Below are positions 54,044 to 63,140 of a stretch of 64,000 bases of DNA, one piece after another. Origin of the DNA: Microbacterium marinilacus (GTDB taxonomy: Bacteria; Actinomycetota; Actinomycetes; Actinomycetales; Microbacteriaceae); the NCBI RefSeq assembly GCF_019753765.1, contig NZ_JAIJZW010000012.1, forward strand, positions 29,913 through 93,912. Direction: 5' to 3'. The notes under the pieces are model-generated. The model searched no databases and had not been told where the DNA came from. It worked only from the letters and a program-made list of their open reading frames with translations. A program made the position numbers and the translations under genes. Every line of letters starts with the position of its first letter. Position 1 is the stretch's first letter.

Positions 54044-57000
54044 ATGTCCTCATCCCGCACGACGCATCGCCGCGTCGCCGGCATCGCGAGCGCAGCGCTC
54101 GCGACCGGCTGCCTCGCCGCTCTGGCCCCCGCCGCGGCCCTCGCCGCTCCCGACGGCCAGGGCGTCGTCATCAGCGAGGTCTACGGTGGCGGCGGCAACA
54201 GCGGCGCCGTCTACACGCACGACTTCGTCGAGCTGTACAACCCGACCGACGAGCCGGTGGCGCTCGACGGGCTGGGCCTCGAGTACCGCTCCGCGACGGG
54301 CGGTTCCGGCGGTGTGACGGCGCTCACCGGGACGATCGCGCCGGGCGGGCACTTCCTCGTGCAGCAGGCGAAGGGATCGGGCGGAACGACGGCGCTGCCC
54401 GCCCCCGACCAGGTGGGCACGCTCAACATGGGGGCGGCGAACGGACAGGTGCTGCTGCTGGCCTCCGCCGATCGCTTCTCCGGTTCGGGCGACATCGCGG
54501 GCGCGGAGGGCGTGATCGACGCGATCGGCTTCGGGTCGGCGACCACCTACGAGGGCGCGGCGGCGCCGGCCCTGAGCAACACCACGGCGGCGTTCCGCGC
54601 CGACGGCGGCGCCGACAGCGACGTGAACTCCGCCGACTTCGCGGCCGGCGAGCCGACACCGCAGAACTCCGGTGCGGCGACGCCCGAGCCGGAGCCGGAG
54701 CCGACGCCGACGCCGACTCCGACTCCGACCGTCCCGGGCGAGACGGTGCGGATCGCCGACGTCCAGGGCGACGGCGAGCGGTCGCCGCTCGAGAGCACCA
54801 CGGTCACGGTCGAGGGGGTCGTCACCGCCGACTATCGCACCGGTGGCATGAACGGCTTCTACGTGCAGGATCCGGCGGGCGACCCGACGGACGGCCGGTC
54901 GGACGCGGTCTTCGTCTACGGGTCCAACGCCCGCGCCGAGATCGGCCAGAGCGTTCGGGTCACGGGCACGGTCAGCGAGTACGTGCCGCAGAACAGCAGC
55001 ACCGGCGTGCCGACCACCCAGATCACCCCGGGCGCGGGCGGGGTGACGGTGCTCGACGAGGCTCTCGGCACGGTGACGCCGCTGGCCGACTGGTCCCTGC
55101 TCGACAGCGACGAGAAGAAGGAGGCGCACGAGGGCGAGCTCGTCCTGCCGTCCGGATCCTTCACGGTCACCGACAACTACGACGCGAACTTCTACGGCTC
55201 GTTCGGCCTGGCCGACGGGGAGGGCGCCCTCAGGACGCCGACCGAGTATGCGGACGCCGACGACACGGCGGGCCTGCAGGCGATCCGCGACGAGAACGCG
55301 TCGCGCTTCATCACGCTCGACGACGGCGCCACGCTCAACTTCAACTCGGCGGCGAACAAGGCCACGCCGCTGCCGTACCTCACGCCGGACAACCCCGTGC
55401 GGGTCGGCTCCGAGGCCACGTTCCGCCAGCCGGTCGTGCTCGAGTATCGCAACGACCTGTGGAACCTGCAGCCGACCACGCCCGTGACCGATGACGGCGC
55501 CGCGGTCGTCGCCTTCAGCGACACGCGCACCGAGAACCTCCAGCCGCAGGACGTGGGCGGCGACGTCCGGCTCGCCACCTTCAACGTGCTGAACTACTTC
55601 CCCACCACGGGAGAGGAGTTCGTGGCCTCCGGCCTCGGCACGTGCACGTTCTACACGGATCGCGACGGCAACCGGATCGCCAACAACTCCTGCAACCCGA
55701 ACGGGCCGCGAGGGGCGGCCGACGAGGAGAACCTCGCCCGTCAGCAGGCCAAGATCGTGGCGGCCATCGACGGCCTCGGGGCGTCGATCGTCTCGCTCGA
55801 GGAGCTCGAGAACTCGGCGCACTTCGGCAAGGACCGCGACTTCGCGATCGCCGAGCTCGTCGATGCCCTCAACGCCGACGCCGGCGAGGACGTCTGGGAG
55901 TACGTGCCGTCCCCCGAGCTGCGTCCGGCCGTCGAGCAGGAGGACGTCATCCGCACCGGGTTCATCTACAAGCCGGCGGACATCGCCCCGGTGGGCGAGT
56001 CGCACATCCTGATCGACGAGGAGAACTTCGACAATGCGCGCGAGCCGCTCGTCCAGGCCTTCAAGCCCGCCGGCGGGTCGGACGAGGACGCGTTCCTCGT
56101 GTCGGTCAACCACTTCAAGTCGAAGGGGTCGGGCACCGACGACGGCACCGGCCAGGGCCTGGCCAACCCGGACCGCGTCGGTCAGGCGCACGCCCTCGTC
56201 GACTTCGTCGCGGGGCTGATCGAGCAGACCGGGATCGAGGACGTCTTCCTCGCCGGCGACTTCAACGCGTACTCGTCCGAGGACCCCGTGCAGGTGATCG
56301 AGGAGGCCGGCTACACCGAGCTGAACGTGGCGCTGGGCGGCGGCGAGGCGACCTACAACTTCGACGGCATGGACGGCTCGCTCGACCACGTGTTCGCGAA
56401 CGCCGGCGGCCTCGAGCTGGTGACCGGCGTCGACGTGTGGCAGATCAACGCGCAGGAGCAGGTCGGCTTCGAGTACAGCCGCTACAACTACAACGCGACG
56501 ATCCTGTACGACGAGTCGGTGTTCCGCGCGAGCGACCACAACCCCGAGATCGTCGGGCTCGCCCTTCCGGACGCGCCCACCGAGCCGGTCGACGTCACGG
56601 CGCCGACGGTGACCGTGAAGGGCGACACGATCGGTTCCGACGGCGTCTACGAGAGGGTCAGCTTCAAGCTGTTCGACGAGGGCAGGATCGACCGCGTCGT
56701 GCTGAACGGGGTCGTGAAGGATCTCGTCGACGACCGCTGGAGCGATCTCGACGGCGTCGTCCCGGGCCGGTTCGGGGCTGTCCTGGGCGAGAACACGCTG
56801 GAGGTGCTCGACCTCGCCGGCAACGTGACGACCGTGGTGTTCACGCTGGTCGAGCCGCAGCCCGAGGAGCCCGCGGCGCCCGCGTGGCAGGCCGGCGCGG
56901 TCTACGTCGGCGGAGACAGGGTCTCCCACGACGGCGCCGTGTACGTCGCGCAGTGGTGGACGACGGAGGAGCCCGGGACGTCCACGACCGGATCGTGGAT

Positions 57001-57181
57001 GGAGCAGGGCGAGATCGTCGCGTGCGCCGACGGCGTCGCGGCGGCATGGACGGCCTCGCAGGTCTACACGGGAGGCGAGCGCGTCGTCCACGACGGCCGG
57101 GTGTTCGAGGCCCGGTGGTGGACGCGCGACCAGCTTCCCGGCGACCAGTGGGGGCCCTGGGCCGCGGCCGGAGCCTGCTGA
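54044..57181 (+). CDS. Secreted ExeM/NucH-type nuclease with lamin-tail, OB-fold and two chitin-binding modules
   Basis: 1045 residues. A signal peptide ends at about ALAAPDG. A lamin-tail domain (about 40-150) and a Thr-Pro linker (PTPTPTPTPT) follow, then an OB-fold region (230-330) and an endonuclease/exonuclease/phosphatase domain (507-835) with ATFNVLNYF, SLEELENS, FLAGDFNAYSSED and ASDHNPEIVG. Two CBM5/12-like modules (about 944-990 and 998-1045) share AW-x5-VY-x-GG and end in WW-T. There is no LPXTG motif. It probably degrades extracellular DNA while bound to chitin or a similar glycan. The ATG has GGAG ahead. It sits where rimP is expected. Confidence 0.88.
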   Translation: MSSSRTTHRRVAGIASAALATGCLAALAPAAALAAPDGQGVVISEVYGGGGNSGAVYTHDFVELYNPTDEPVALDGLGLEYRSATGGSGGVTALTGTIAPGGHFLVQQAKGSGGTTALPAPDQVGTLNMGAANGQVLLLASADRFSGSGDIAGAEGVIDAIGFGSATTYEGAAAPALSNTTAAFRADGGADSDVNSADFAAGEPTPQNSGAATPEPEPEPTPTPTPTPTVPGETVRIADVQGDGERSPLESTTVTVEGVVTADYRTGGMNGFYVQDPAGDPTDGRSDAVFVYGSNARAEIGQSVRVTGTVSEYVPQNSSTGVPTTQITPGAGGVTVLDEALGTVTPLADWSLLDSDEKKEAHEGELVLPSGSFTVTDNYDANFYGSFGLADGEGALRTPTEYADADDTAGLQAIRDENASRFITLDDGATLNFNSAANKATPLPYLTPDNPVRVGSEATFRQPVVLEYRNDLWNLQPTTPVTDDGAAVVAFSDTRTENLQPQDVGGDVRLATFNVLNYFPTTGEEFVASGLGTCTFYTDRDGNRIANNSCNPNGPRGAADEENLARQQAKIVAAIDGLGASIVSLEELENSAHFGKDRDFAIAELVDALNADAGEDVWEYVPSPELRPAVEQEDVIRTGFIYKPADIAPVGESHILIDEENFDNAREPLVQAFKPAGGSDEDAFLVSVNHFKSKGSGTDDGTGQGLANPDRVGQAHALVDFVAGLIEQTGIEDVFLAGDFNAYSSEDPVQVIEEAGYTELNVALGGGEATYNFDGMDGSLDHVFANAGGLELVTGVDVWQINAQEQVGFEYSRYNYNATILYDESVFRASDHNPEIVGLALPDAPTEPVDVTAPTVTVKGDTIGSDGVYERVSFKLFDEGRIDRVVLNGVVKDLVDDRWSDLDGVVPGRFGAVLGENTLEVLDLAGNVTTVVFTLVEPQPEEPAAPAWQAGAVYVGGDRVSHDGAVYVAQWWTTEEPGTSTTGSWMEQGEIVACADGVAAAWTASQVYTGGERVVHDGRVFEARWWTRDQLPGDQWGPWAAAGAC

Positions 57182-57192
57182 CAGCCCGACAC

Positions 57193-57224
57193 GCGGTCCC
57201 GTCTCCATGCGGAGGCGGGACCGC
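57193..57224 (+). terminator. Terminator after the nuclease gene
   Basis: GCGGTCCCGTCTCC pairs with GGAGGCGGGACCGC across ATGC: a 14-bp stem with one G-T pair, followed by TGTCTT. It begins 12 bases after the stop codon. Confidence 0.8.
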
Positions 57225-57257
57225 TGTCTTCCCAGCGTGGCGGCGGGCCGCATCCGG

Positions 57258-57263
57258 TAATGT
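57258..57263 (+). promoter_or_regulatory. Candidate -10 box of nusA
   Basis: TAATGT follows the terminator and would give a leader of about 117 nt that contains two perfect hairpins. No clear -35 box is seen. Confidence 0.45.
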
Positions 57264-57272
57264 CAGAGGGAT

Positions 57273-57335
57273 ATCGGCGCGACGTACGCCGATGAGAACT
57301 GACGCGAAAGTCTCCGCGGAGAGCGGAGACTTTCG
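57273..57335 (+). promoter_or_regulatory. Structured nusA leader with two perfect hairpins
   Basis: Hairpin 1: ATCGGCG (57273-57279) with CGCCGAT (57287-57293). Hairpin 2: CGAAAGTCTCCGC (57305-57317) with GCGGAGACTTTCG (57323-57335), a 13-bp stem with a five-base loop followed by GTCTGTCC. The second could be a leaky terminator or attenuator, which would suit autoregulation by NusA; that is inference. Confidence 0.6.
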
Positions 57336-57386
57336 GTCTGTCCGGTCTGGTCGTCGGCCAGCGGGCGGCTGACTAGGGAGGTCACC

Positions 57387-58379
57387 ATGGACATCGATCT
57401 GGGGCTGCTGCGAACGGTCGAGCGCGAGAAGGAGATCCCGTTCGACGAGCTCGTGCACATCATCGAGCAGGCGATCCTGACGGCCTACGGCAAGCACGTC
57501 TCGCAGAACGGCGAGGTGCCGGAGGGCGCCCGCGCCCAGCTCGACCGCAAGACGGGCCACGTGGGCATCCACGTGCCGGTCCTCGACGACGAGGGTGCCG
57601 TCATCGGCGAGGAGGAGACGACGCCCGAGGACTTCGGGCGCATCGCCGCGTACGCCGCGAAGCAGGTCATCAGCCAGCGTCTGCGCGACATCGCCGACGA
57701 CGCGGTGCTCGGCGAGTTCCGCGGCAAGGAGGGCGACATCGTCGCCGGCGTCGTGCAGCAGGGGCCGAACCCGCGCATGATCCACGTCGACCTCGGCTCG
57801 GTCGAGGCGATCCTGCCGCCCGAGGAGCAGGTGCCCGGCGAGGAGTACGCCCACGGATCGCGGCTGCGCGTCTACGTCACGAGCGTCTCGAAGGGCACGA
57901 AGGGGCCGGCGATCACCGTGTCGCGCACGCACCCCGGACTCGTCCGCAAGCTCTTCGCGCTCGAGGTGCCCGAGATCGCGAACGGTCTCGTCGAGATCAC
58001 CTCGCTCGCTCGTGAGGCGGGGCATCGCACGAAGATCGCCGTCAAGGCCAACGACCCGTCGATCAACGCCAAGGGCGCGTGCATCGGCGAGCTGGGGCGG
58101 CGCGTGCGCGCCGTCACCGAGGAGCTGAGCGGCGAGAAGATCGACATCGTCGACTACAACCCGGAGCTTCCGAAGTTCGTCGCGAACGCGCTCTCGCCCG
58201 CGAAGGTCACGTCGAGCTTCGTGCTGGACGAGTCGACCAAGGCGGTGCGCGCGCTCGTGCCCGACTACCAGCTGTCGCTCGCCATCGGCAAGGAGGGGCA
58301 GAACGCCCGCCTCGCCGCCAAGCTCACGGGGGCGAAGATCGACATCCAGCCCGACTCGATCCTCGAGGACGGCGCGTAA
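57387..58379 (+). CDS. nusA: Transcription termination/antitermination protein NusA
   Basis: 330 residues. An N-terminal RNA-polymerase-binding domain (about 1-110), an S1 domain (about 111-185, [23 protein letters not shown]) and two KH domains ([19 protein letters not shown] and [23 protein letters not shown]). It lacks the acidic repeats of E. coli NusA, as in other actinobacteria. GGGAGG lies ahead of the ATG. It heads the nusA-ylxR-infB-rbfA block. Confidence 0.96.
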   Translation: MDIDLGLLRTVEREKEIPFDELVHIIEQAILTAYGKHVSQNGEVPEGARAQLDRKTGHVGIHVPVLDDEGAVIGEEETTPEDFGRIAAYAAKQVISQRLRDIADDAVLGEFRGKEGDIVAGVVQQGPNPRMIHVDLGSVEAILPPEEQVPGEEYAHGSRLRVYVTSVSKGTKGPAITVSRTHPGLVRKLFALEVPEIANGLVEITSLAREAGHRTKIAVKANDPSINAKGACIGELGRRVRAVTEELSGEKIDIVDYNPELPKFVANALSPAKVTSSFVLDESTKAVRALVPDYQLSLAIGKEGQNARLAAKLTGAKIDIQPDSILEDGA

Positions 58380-58475
58380 GAGGTCTGGGCCCACGCGCGT
58401 CGCTCCGAGCGAGGCGCGTCGAGACCCTCCGAGGCGAGGGACGCCTCGGTCAGCGGTCGGGGACGGAGGTGTAAG

Positions 58476-58748
58476 ATGGAACCCGTACGAACGTGCGTCG
58501 GCTGTCGCACGCGTGCCCCCCGAACCGCTCTCCTTCGAGTGGTCGTGCGCGGTCTCGAGCTCGTCGTCGACGAGCGAAAGGCATCGCCCGGGCGGGGTGC
58601 GTGGCTTCATCCCACTCGCGAGTGCGCGGAGAACGCCCTGCGGCGCCGCGCCTTCGGACGAGCACTGCGCGTGTCGGGCCCGCTCGACACGCAGACCTTC
58701 GAGGAATGGCTGAACGGCTATGGAAACAAAGTGAACGGCTCGAAATGA
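58476..58748 (+). CDS. ylxR: YlxR-family (DUF448) RNA-binding protein
   Basis: 90 residues. The family start EPVRTCVGCRTRAPR and the GRGAWLHPTRECAENAL motif are intact. YlxR binds nucleic acid and has been linked to RNase P and to regulation in other bacteria. Its place between nusA and infB is the conserved one. GGAGGTG lies just before the ATG. Confidence 0.94.
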   Translation: MEPVRTCVGCRTRAPRTALLRVVVRGLELVVDERKASPGRGAWLHPTRECAENALRRRAFGRALRVSGPLDTQTFEEWLNGYGNKVNGSK

Positions 58749-58774
58749 GACCCGTCCGCCTTTAGAGGTCTGCC

Positions 58775-58800
58775 CTGTCCTGGGTAGACCACCCAGACAG
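58775..58800 (+). promoter_or_regulatory. Hairpin at the infB ribosome binding site
   Basis: CTGT-(C)-CTGGGT pairs with ACCCAG-ACAG across AGACC. The 3' arm ends in the first bases of CAGGAG, the ribosome binding site eight bases before the GTG of infB, so it could limit translation of IF2. Confidence 0.45.
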
Positions 58801-58807
58801 GAGAATT

Positions 58808-61552
58808 GTGGCAAAACCACGCGTACATGAGATCGCTGCGGAGATCGGCGTCGACAGCAAGGTCGCCCTGGCGAAGCTCAAGGAGCTCGGCGAGTTCGTG
58901 AAGAGCCCGTCGTCGACCATCGAGCCTCCGGTGGCGCGCAAGCTGCGCGCCGCGTTCGAGGCCGAGGGCGGCGCGAAGCCGGCCGACAAGGCCGCCGCAC
59001 CGGCGAAGCCCGCCGGCCGACCGGGGCCTGCGCGCCCCACCGCGGCGAAGCCGTCGGCTCCGGGCAAGCCCGGCCCCAAGCCGGCTGAGGCCGCCCCTGC
59101 GGCGAGCCCCGCGGCGCCGGCCCCCCAGGCCGAGGCTTCGGCCTCGCCCGCCGCACCCGACGCGCCCGCTGCCGAGGCGCCCAAGCCCGGTTCCGCCGCG
59201 CCCAAGCCCGGCGCTCCGGCGCCGAAGCCCGGTGGCCCGCGCCCCGGCAACAACCCGTTCGCCTCGTCGCAGGGCATGGGGCAGCGTCCCGCCGGCCCGC
59301 GCCCCGGCAACAACCCCTTCGCGTCCGCTCAGGGCATGGGCCAGCGCCCGTCGCCCGGCAACATCCCGAAGCCCCAGCCGCCGCGTCCCGGCGCCCCCCG
59401 TCCCGGCGCCCCGCGCCCGGGCGGTCCCGGACGTCCCGGCCGCCCCGGTGGCGCGGGTCGTCCCGGCGCGCCGTTCCAGCAGCGTCCGGGTGGAGCCGGT
59501 CGTCCCGGTGGCGGCGGCGGCTTCCGTCCCGGTGGTGGCCCCGGCGGTCCCGGTGGCGGTGGCTTCCCGGGTCGTCCCGGTCCCGGCGGTCGCGGTCGCG
59601 GTGGCACGGCCGGCGCGTTCGGCAAGGGCGGCGGCAAGTCGAAGCAGCGCAAGTCGCGTCGCGCGAAGCGTCAAGAGTTCGAGATGCGGTCGGCGCCGGT
59701 CGTCGGCGGCGTCAACGTCCAGAAGGGCAACGGCGAGACGATCCGTCTGCGCCGCGGCGCGTCCATCTCGGACTTCGCCGACAAGCTCGAGGCGCTGCGC
59801 GGCTACACCGTGCAGCCCGGCACGCTCGTCACCATCCTGTTCAACCTGGGCGAGATGGCGACCGCGACCGAGTCCCTCGACGAGGCGACCTTCGAGGTCC
59901 TCGGCGAAGAGCTCGGCTACAAGATCCAGATGGTCTCGCCCGAGGACGAGGACAAGGAGCTCCTCGAGGGCTTCGGCCTCGACCTCGAGCAGGAGCTCCT
60001 GGACGAGGACGAGAGCGATCTCGAGATCCGTCCTCCGGTGGTGACCGTGATGGGTCACGTCGACCACGGTAAGACGCGACTGCTCGACGCCATCCGCAAG
60101 ACCAACGTGGTCGAGGGCGAGGCCGGCGGCATCACGCAGCACATCGGCGCGTACCAGATCTGGACCGAGCACGACGAGGTCGAGCGCGCGATCACCTTCA
60201 TCGACACCCCGGGTCACGAGGCGTTCACCGCCATGCGTGCCCGTGGCGCGCAGGTGACCGACATCGCGATCCTGGTGGTCGCGGCCGACGACGGCATCAT
60301 GCCGCAGACGGTCGAGGCGCTGAACCACGCCCAGGCGGCCGGCGTGCCGATCGTGGTCGCGGTCAACAAGGTCGACAAGCCCGAGGCGAACCCAGGCCGG
60401 GTGCGCCAGCAGCTCACGGAGTACGGTCTGGTCGCCGAGGAGTACGGCGGCGACGTGATGTTCGTCGACGTGTCGGCCCGTCAGGGAACCGGCATCCAGG
60501 ACCTGCTCGATGCCGTGCTGCTCACGGCGGACGCGGGTCTGGACCTCACGGCCAACCCGAACAAGGCGGCGCGCGGTGTCGCGATCGAGGCGAAGCTCGA
60601 CAAGGGCCGCGGCTCGGTGGCCACGGTGCTCATCCAGTCGGGAACGCTCCGGGTCGGAGACGCGATCGTCGCGGGCACGGCCTTCGGCCGCGTTCGCGCC
60701 ATGATCGACGAGAACGGCGACCACGTCGACGAGGCGTGGCCCTCGCGTCCGGTGCAGGTGCAGGGTCTCAACTCTGTGCCGCGTGCCGGCGACACGTTCA
60801 TCGTCACGGACGAGGACCGCACCGCCCGTCAGATCGCCGAGAAGCGCGAGGCGGCGGAGCGCAACGCCCAGCTGGCCAAGGCCCGCAAGCGGATGTCGCT
60901 CGAGGACTTCACCCGTGCTCTCGAGGAGGGCAAGGTCGAGTCGCTCAACCTCATCATCAAGGGCGACGTGTCGGGTGCCGTCGAGGCGCTCGAGGAGTCG
61001 CTGCTCAAGATCGAGGTCGACGACAGCGTCCAGCTGCGGATCATCCACCGCGGTGTGGGTGCCGTCACCGAGTCGGATGTGAACCTGGCGACGATCGACA
61101 ACGCGATCGTCATCGGCTTCAACGTGCGTCCCGACGCGAAGGCCCGCGAGGCCGCGTCGCGTGAGGGCGTCGACATCCGGTTCTACTCGGTGATCTACAA
61201 CGCGATCGACGATGTCGAGCAGTCCCTCAAGGGCATGCTCAAGCCGGAGTTCGAGGAGAAGCAGTCGGGCGTCGCGGAGATCCGCGAGGTCTTCCGCTCG
61301 TCCAAGTTCGGCAACATCGCCGGTGTCATCGTCCGCTCGGGCACGATCACGCGCAACGCCAAGGCGCGCGTCATCCGCGACGGCGTGGTCATCGCCGACG
61401 GCCTGGCCATCGAGTCGCTGCGCCGCTTCAAGGACGACGTCACCGAGGTGCGTACGGACTTCGAGGCCGGTATCGGGCTCGGCAAGTACAACGACATCCA
61501 GATCGGCGACGAGATCGAGACCACGGAGATGGTCGAGAAGCCTCGCACGTGA
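58808..61552 (+). CDS. infB: Translation initiation factor IF-2
   Basis: 914 residues. IF2_N domain ([20 protein letters not shown]), then a disordered Ala/Pro/Gly/Arg-rich region (about 55-280) with two near-identical copies of [19 protein letters not shown]. The G domain starts near 411: [18 protein letters not shown] and NKVDKPEA. Domains II-IV follow and end with the fMet-tRNA-binding C2 region. GTG start. It places initiator tRNA on the ribosome. Confidence 0.97.
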   Translation: MAKPRVHEIAAEIGVDSKVALAKLKELGEFVKSPSSTIEPPVARKLRAAFEAEGGAKPADKAAAPAKPAGRPGPARPTAAKPSAPGKPGPKPAEAAPAASPAAPAPQAEASASPAAPDAPAAEAPKPGSAAPKPGAPAPKPGGPRPGNNPFASSQGMGQRPAGPRPGNNPFASAQGMGQRPSPGNIPKPQPPRPGAPRPGAPRPGGPGRPGRPGGAGRPGAPFQQRPGGAGRPGGGGGFRPGGGPGGPGGGGFPGRPGPGGRGRGGTAGAFGKGGGKSKQRKSRRAKRQEFEMRSAPVVGGVNVQKGNGETIRLRRGASISDFADKLEALRGYTVQPGTLVTILFNLGEMATATESLDEATFEVLGEELGYKIQMVSPEDEDKELLEGFGLDLEQELLDEDESDLEIRPPVVTVMGHVDHGKTRLLDAIRKTNVVEGEAGGITQHIGAYQIWTEHDEVERAITFIDTPGHEAFTAMRARGAQVTDIAILVVAADDGIMPQTVEALNHAQAAGVPIVVAVNKVDKPEANPGRVRQQLTEYGLVAEEYGGDVMFVDVSARQGTGIQDLLDAVLLTADAGLDLTANPNKAARGVAIEAKLDKGRGSVATVLIQSGTLRVGDAIVAGTAFGRVRAMIDENGDHVDEAWPSRPVQVQGLNSVPRAGDTFIVTDEDRTARQIAEKREAAERNAQLAKARKRMSLEDFTRALEEGKVESLNLIIKGDVSGAVEALEESLLKIEVDDSVQLRIIHRGVGAVTESDVNLATIDNAIVIGFNVRPDAKAREAASREGVDIRFYSVIYNAIDDVEQSLKGMLKPEFEEKQSGVAEIREVFRSSKFGNIAGVIVRSGTITRNAKARVIRDGVVIADGLAIESLRRFKDDVTEVRTDFEAGIGLGKYNDIQIGDEIETTEMVEKPRT

Positions 61553-61642
61553 CCTGAGGTCTGAGACACTGGCCCTGGTGGGCGCCCCCGGCACTGTGTC
61601 GCCGGGGCGCCCACCAGGGCCGCTTCACTCAAGGAGGACTCC

Positions 61643-62080
61643 ATGGCGGGTCAGGAACGACAGGCCAGGCTCTCGGATCGCATCCGGGTGATCCTGGCGG
61701 AGCGGCTCGAGAAGGGGCTGCGCGATCCGCGCCTCGGCTTCGTCACGATCACCGAGGTGCGCGTCACGGGCGACCTGCAGCACGCCTCCGTGTTCTACAC
61801 GGTGTACGGCACGGACGAGGAGCGTGCCGGCTCGGCCGCGGCGCTGAAGTCGGCGACGGGCATGCTGCGCAGCGAGGTGGGCAAGCAGCTCAACACGAGG
61901 CTCACGCCGTCGCTCGAGTTCATCCCCGACGCGCTGCCCGAGACCGCCGACCATCTCACGGCGCTGCTGCGAGAGGCGCGCGAGCGCGACGAGGCCGTGG
62001 CCGGCATCGCCGCCTCGGCGAAGTACGCGGGCGAGGCCGACCCGTACCTCAAGCCGCGCGAGGGCGAAGAGGCGGAGTGA
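61643..62080 (+). CDS. rbfA: Ribosome-binding factor A
   Basis: 145 residues. KH-like fold: RQARLSDRIRVILAERLEKG, DPRLGFVTITEVRVTGDLQH and the LNTRLTPSLEFIPD end. It binds the 30S subunit and helps mature 16S rRNA. AAGGAGG lies ahead of the ATG. Last gene of the nusA block, closed by the paired hairpins at 62084. Confidence 0.96.
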   Translation: MAGQERQARLSDRIRVILAERLEKGLRDPRLGFVTITEVRVTGDLQHASVFYTVYGTDEERAGSAAALKSATGMLRSEVGKQLNTRLTPSLEFIPDALPETADHLTALLREARERDEAVAGIAASAKYAGEADPYLKPREGEEAE

Positions 62081-62083
62081 CGC

Positions 62084-62141
62084 GAGCGCGGGTGCCGAAT
62101 GGCACTCGCGCTCTCTTCGTGAGTGCCGAATGGCACTCACG
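62084..62141. repeat. Paired palindromic repeat between convergent rbfA and mutY
   Basis: Two hairpins with GAAT loops, 31 bp apart. Hairpin 1: GAGCGCGGGTGCC (62084-62096) with GGCACTCGCGCTC (62101-62113). Hairpin 2: CGTGAGTGCC (62118-62127) with GGCACTCACG (62132-62141). The core GAGTGCC-N4-GGCACTC is the same as at 8333-8350. They fill the 65-bp gap and probably end both transcripts. Confidence 0.85.
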
Positions 62142-62145
62142 AGTG

Positions 62146-63039
62146 TCACGCCCGCGGCAGGTGGAGCACGCCGTCGTCGACCTCGACGAGGCCGTCGTCG
62201 AGCAGCGACAGGATCGCGCGGTCGCGCTGCAGCGCGTCCGGCCAGTCGGGGATGACCGCCTCCTGCGGCAGCCCCGTGGCGGGCGAGGAGGTGGCGTCGC
62301 GCAGCGCGCGCAGCACGGCACCGCGCGCCTGCCGGTCGCTGCCCTCGTAGCGCGCCTGGCGGCGGCGGAGGTCCGGGGTCTCCGGCTTGCCCGCCTGCAC
62401 CCACGCGCACGTATCGCGCACCGGGCATGCGTCGCACCGAGGCGAGCGCGCGGTGCAGACCACCGCGCCGAGCTCCATCATGGCGGCGTTCATCACGGCG
62501 GCCTCGGCGTCATCGGCGGGCAGCAGCGCGTCCATCTCCTGGAGGTCGCGACGGTGCGGCGGACCAGGCTGAGCCCTGCCGTGCACGGCTCGGGCGATCA
62601 CGCGTCGCGTGTTCGTGTCGACCACCGGGTGCCGGTCCTCGTATGCGAACACGGCGACAGCGCGGGCCGTGTAGTCGCCGATGCCGGTCAGCGCGAGGAG
62701 GGCGTCCACGTCGCGCGGCACGACGCCGTCGTGACGGTCGCGGATCTCCACGGCCGCGCGATGCAGCCACAGCGCCCGACGCGGGTAGCCGAGGTTGGCC
62801 CACTGCCGCACCGCCTCGGCCGGCGGGTCGGCGGCGAGGGCGGTGGGCGTCGGCCAGCGCGCGAGCCAGGCCTCGAGCCGCGGGATCACGCGGTTCACCG
62901 GCGTCTGCTGCAGCATGAACTCGCTCACCAGCACGCCCCACGCGCCGAAGCCCGCCGCGCGCCACGGGAGGTCGCGCTTCTCCCGCGCATACCAGGGCAG
63001 CAGGCGCTCAGCGAGGTCGGAGCGGAGGGCTGAGCGCAT
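62146..63039 (-). CDS. mutY: A/G-specific adenine DNA glycosylase
   Basis: 297 residues. HhH-GPD fold: FMLQQTPVNRVIPRLEAWL, the hairpin LTGIGDYTARAVAVFAYEDR, and the catalytic Asp in VDTNTRRV. The 4Fe-4S ligands have the spacing C-x6-C-x2-C-x5-C in CTARSPRCDACPVRDTC. It removes adenine opposite 8-oxoguanine. The C-terminal NUDIX-like domain of E. coli MutY is reduced to a short tail. The ATG at 63039 is fixed by TACGCT six bases ahead; a start 13 codons earlier would precede that promoter. Confidence 0.92.
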   Translation of the reverse strand: MRSALRSDLAERLLPWYAREKRDLPWRAAGFGAWGVLVSEFMLQQTPVNRVIPRLEAWLARWPTPTALAADPPAEAVRQWANLGYPRRALWLHRAAVEIRDRHDGVVPRDVDALLALTGIGDYTARAVAVFAYEDRHPVVDTNTRRVIARAVHGRAQPGPPHRRDLQEMDALLPADDAEAAVMNAAMMELGAVVCTARSPRCDACPVRDTCAWVQAGKPETPDLRRRQARYEGSDRQARGAVLRALRDATSSPATGLPQEAVIPDWPDALQRDRAILSLLDDGLVEVDDGVLHLPRA

Positions 63040-63045
63040 CCCTCC

Positions 63046-63051
63046 AGCGTA
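63046..63051 (-). promoter_or_regulatory. -10 box of mutY
   Basis: TACGCT on the minus strand, exactly six bases before the ATG at 63039; it decides the start. Confidence 0.55.
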
Positions 63052-63140
63052 ATTACTGCCGATCCGCGCCGTGCGCAACGGGGTGACGTGGCACCGTCCA
63101 CGGTCGTAGCCTCGGGCAGACCGAGACGAAGGAGAGGGTC

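Noticed and set aside
57182..57386. A short rimP gene before nusA
   Set aside because: Only 205 bp are available, with a terminator and two hairpins inside; RimP needs about 450 bp.
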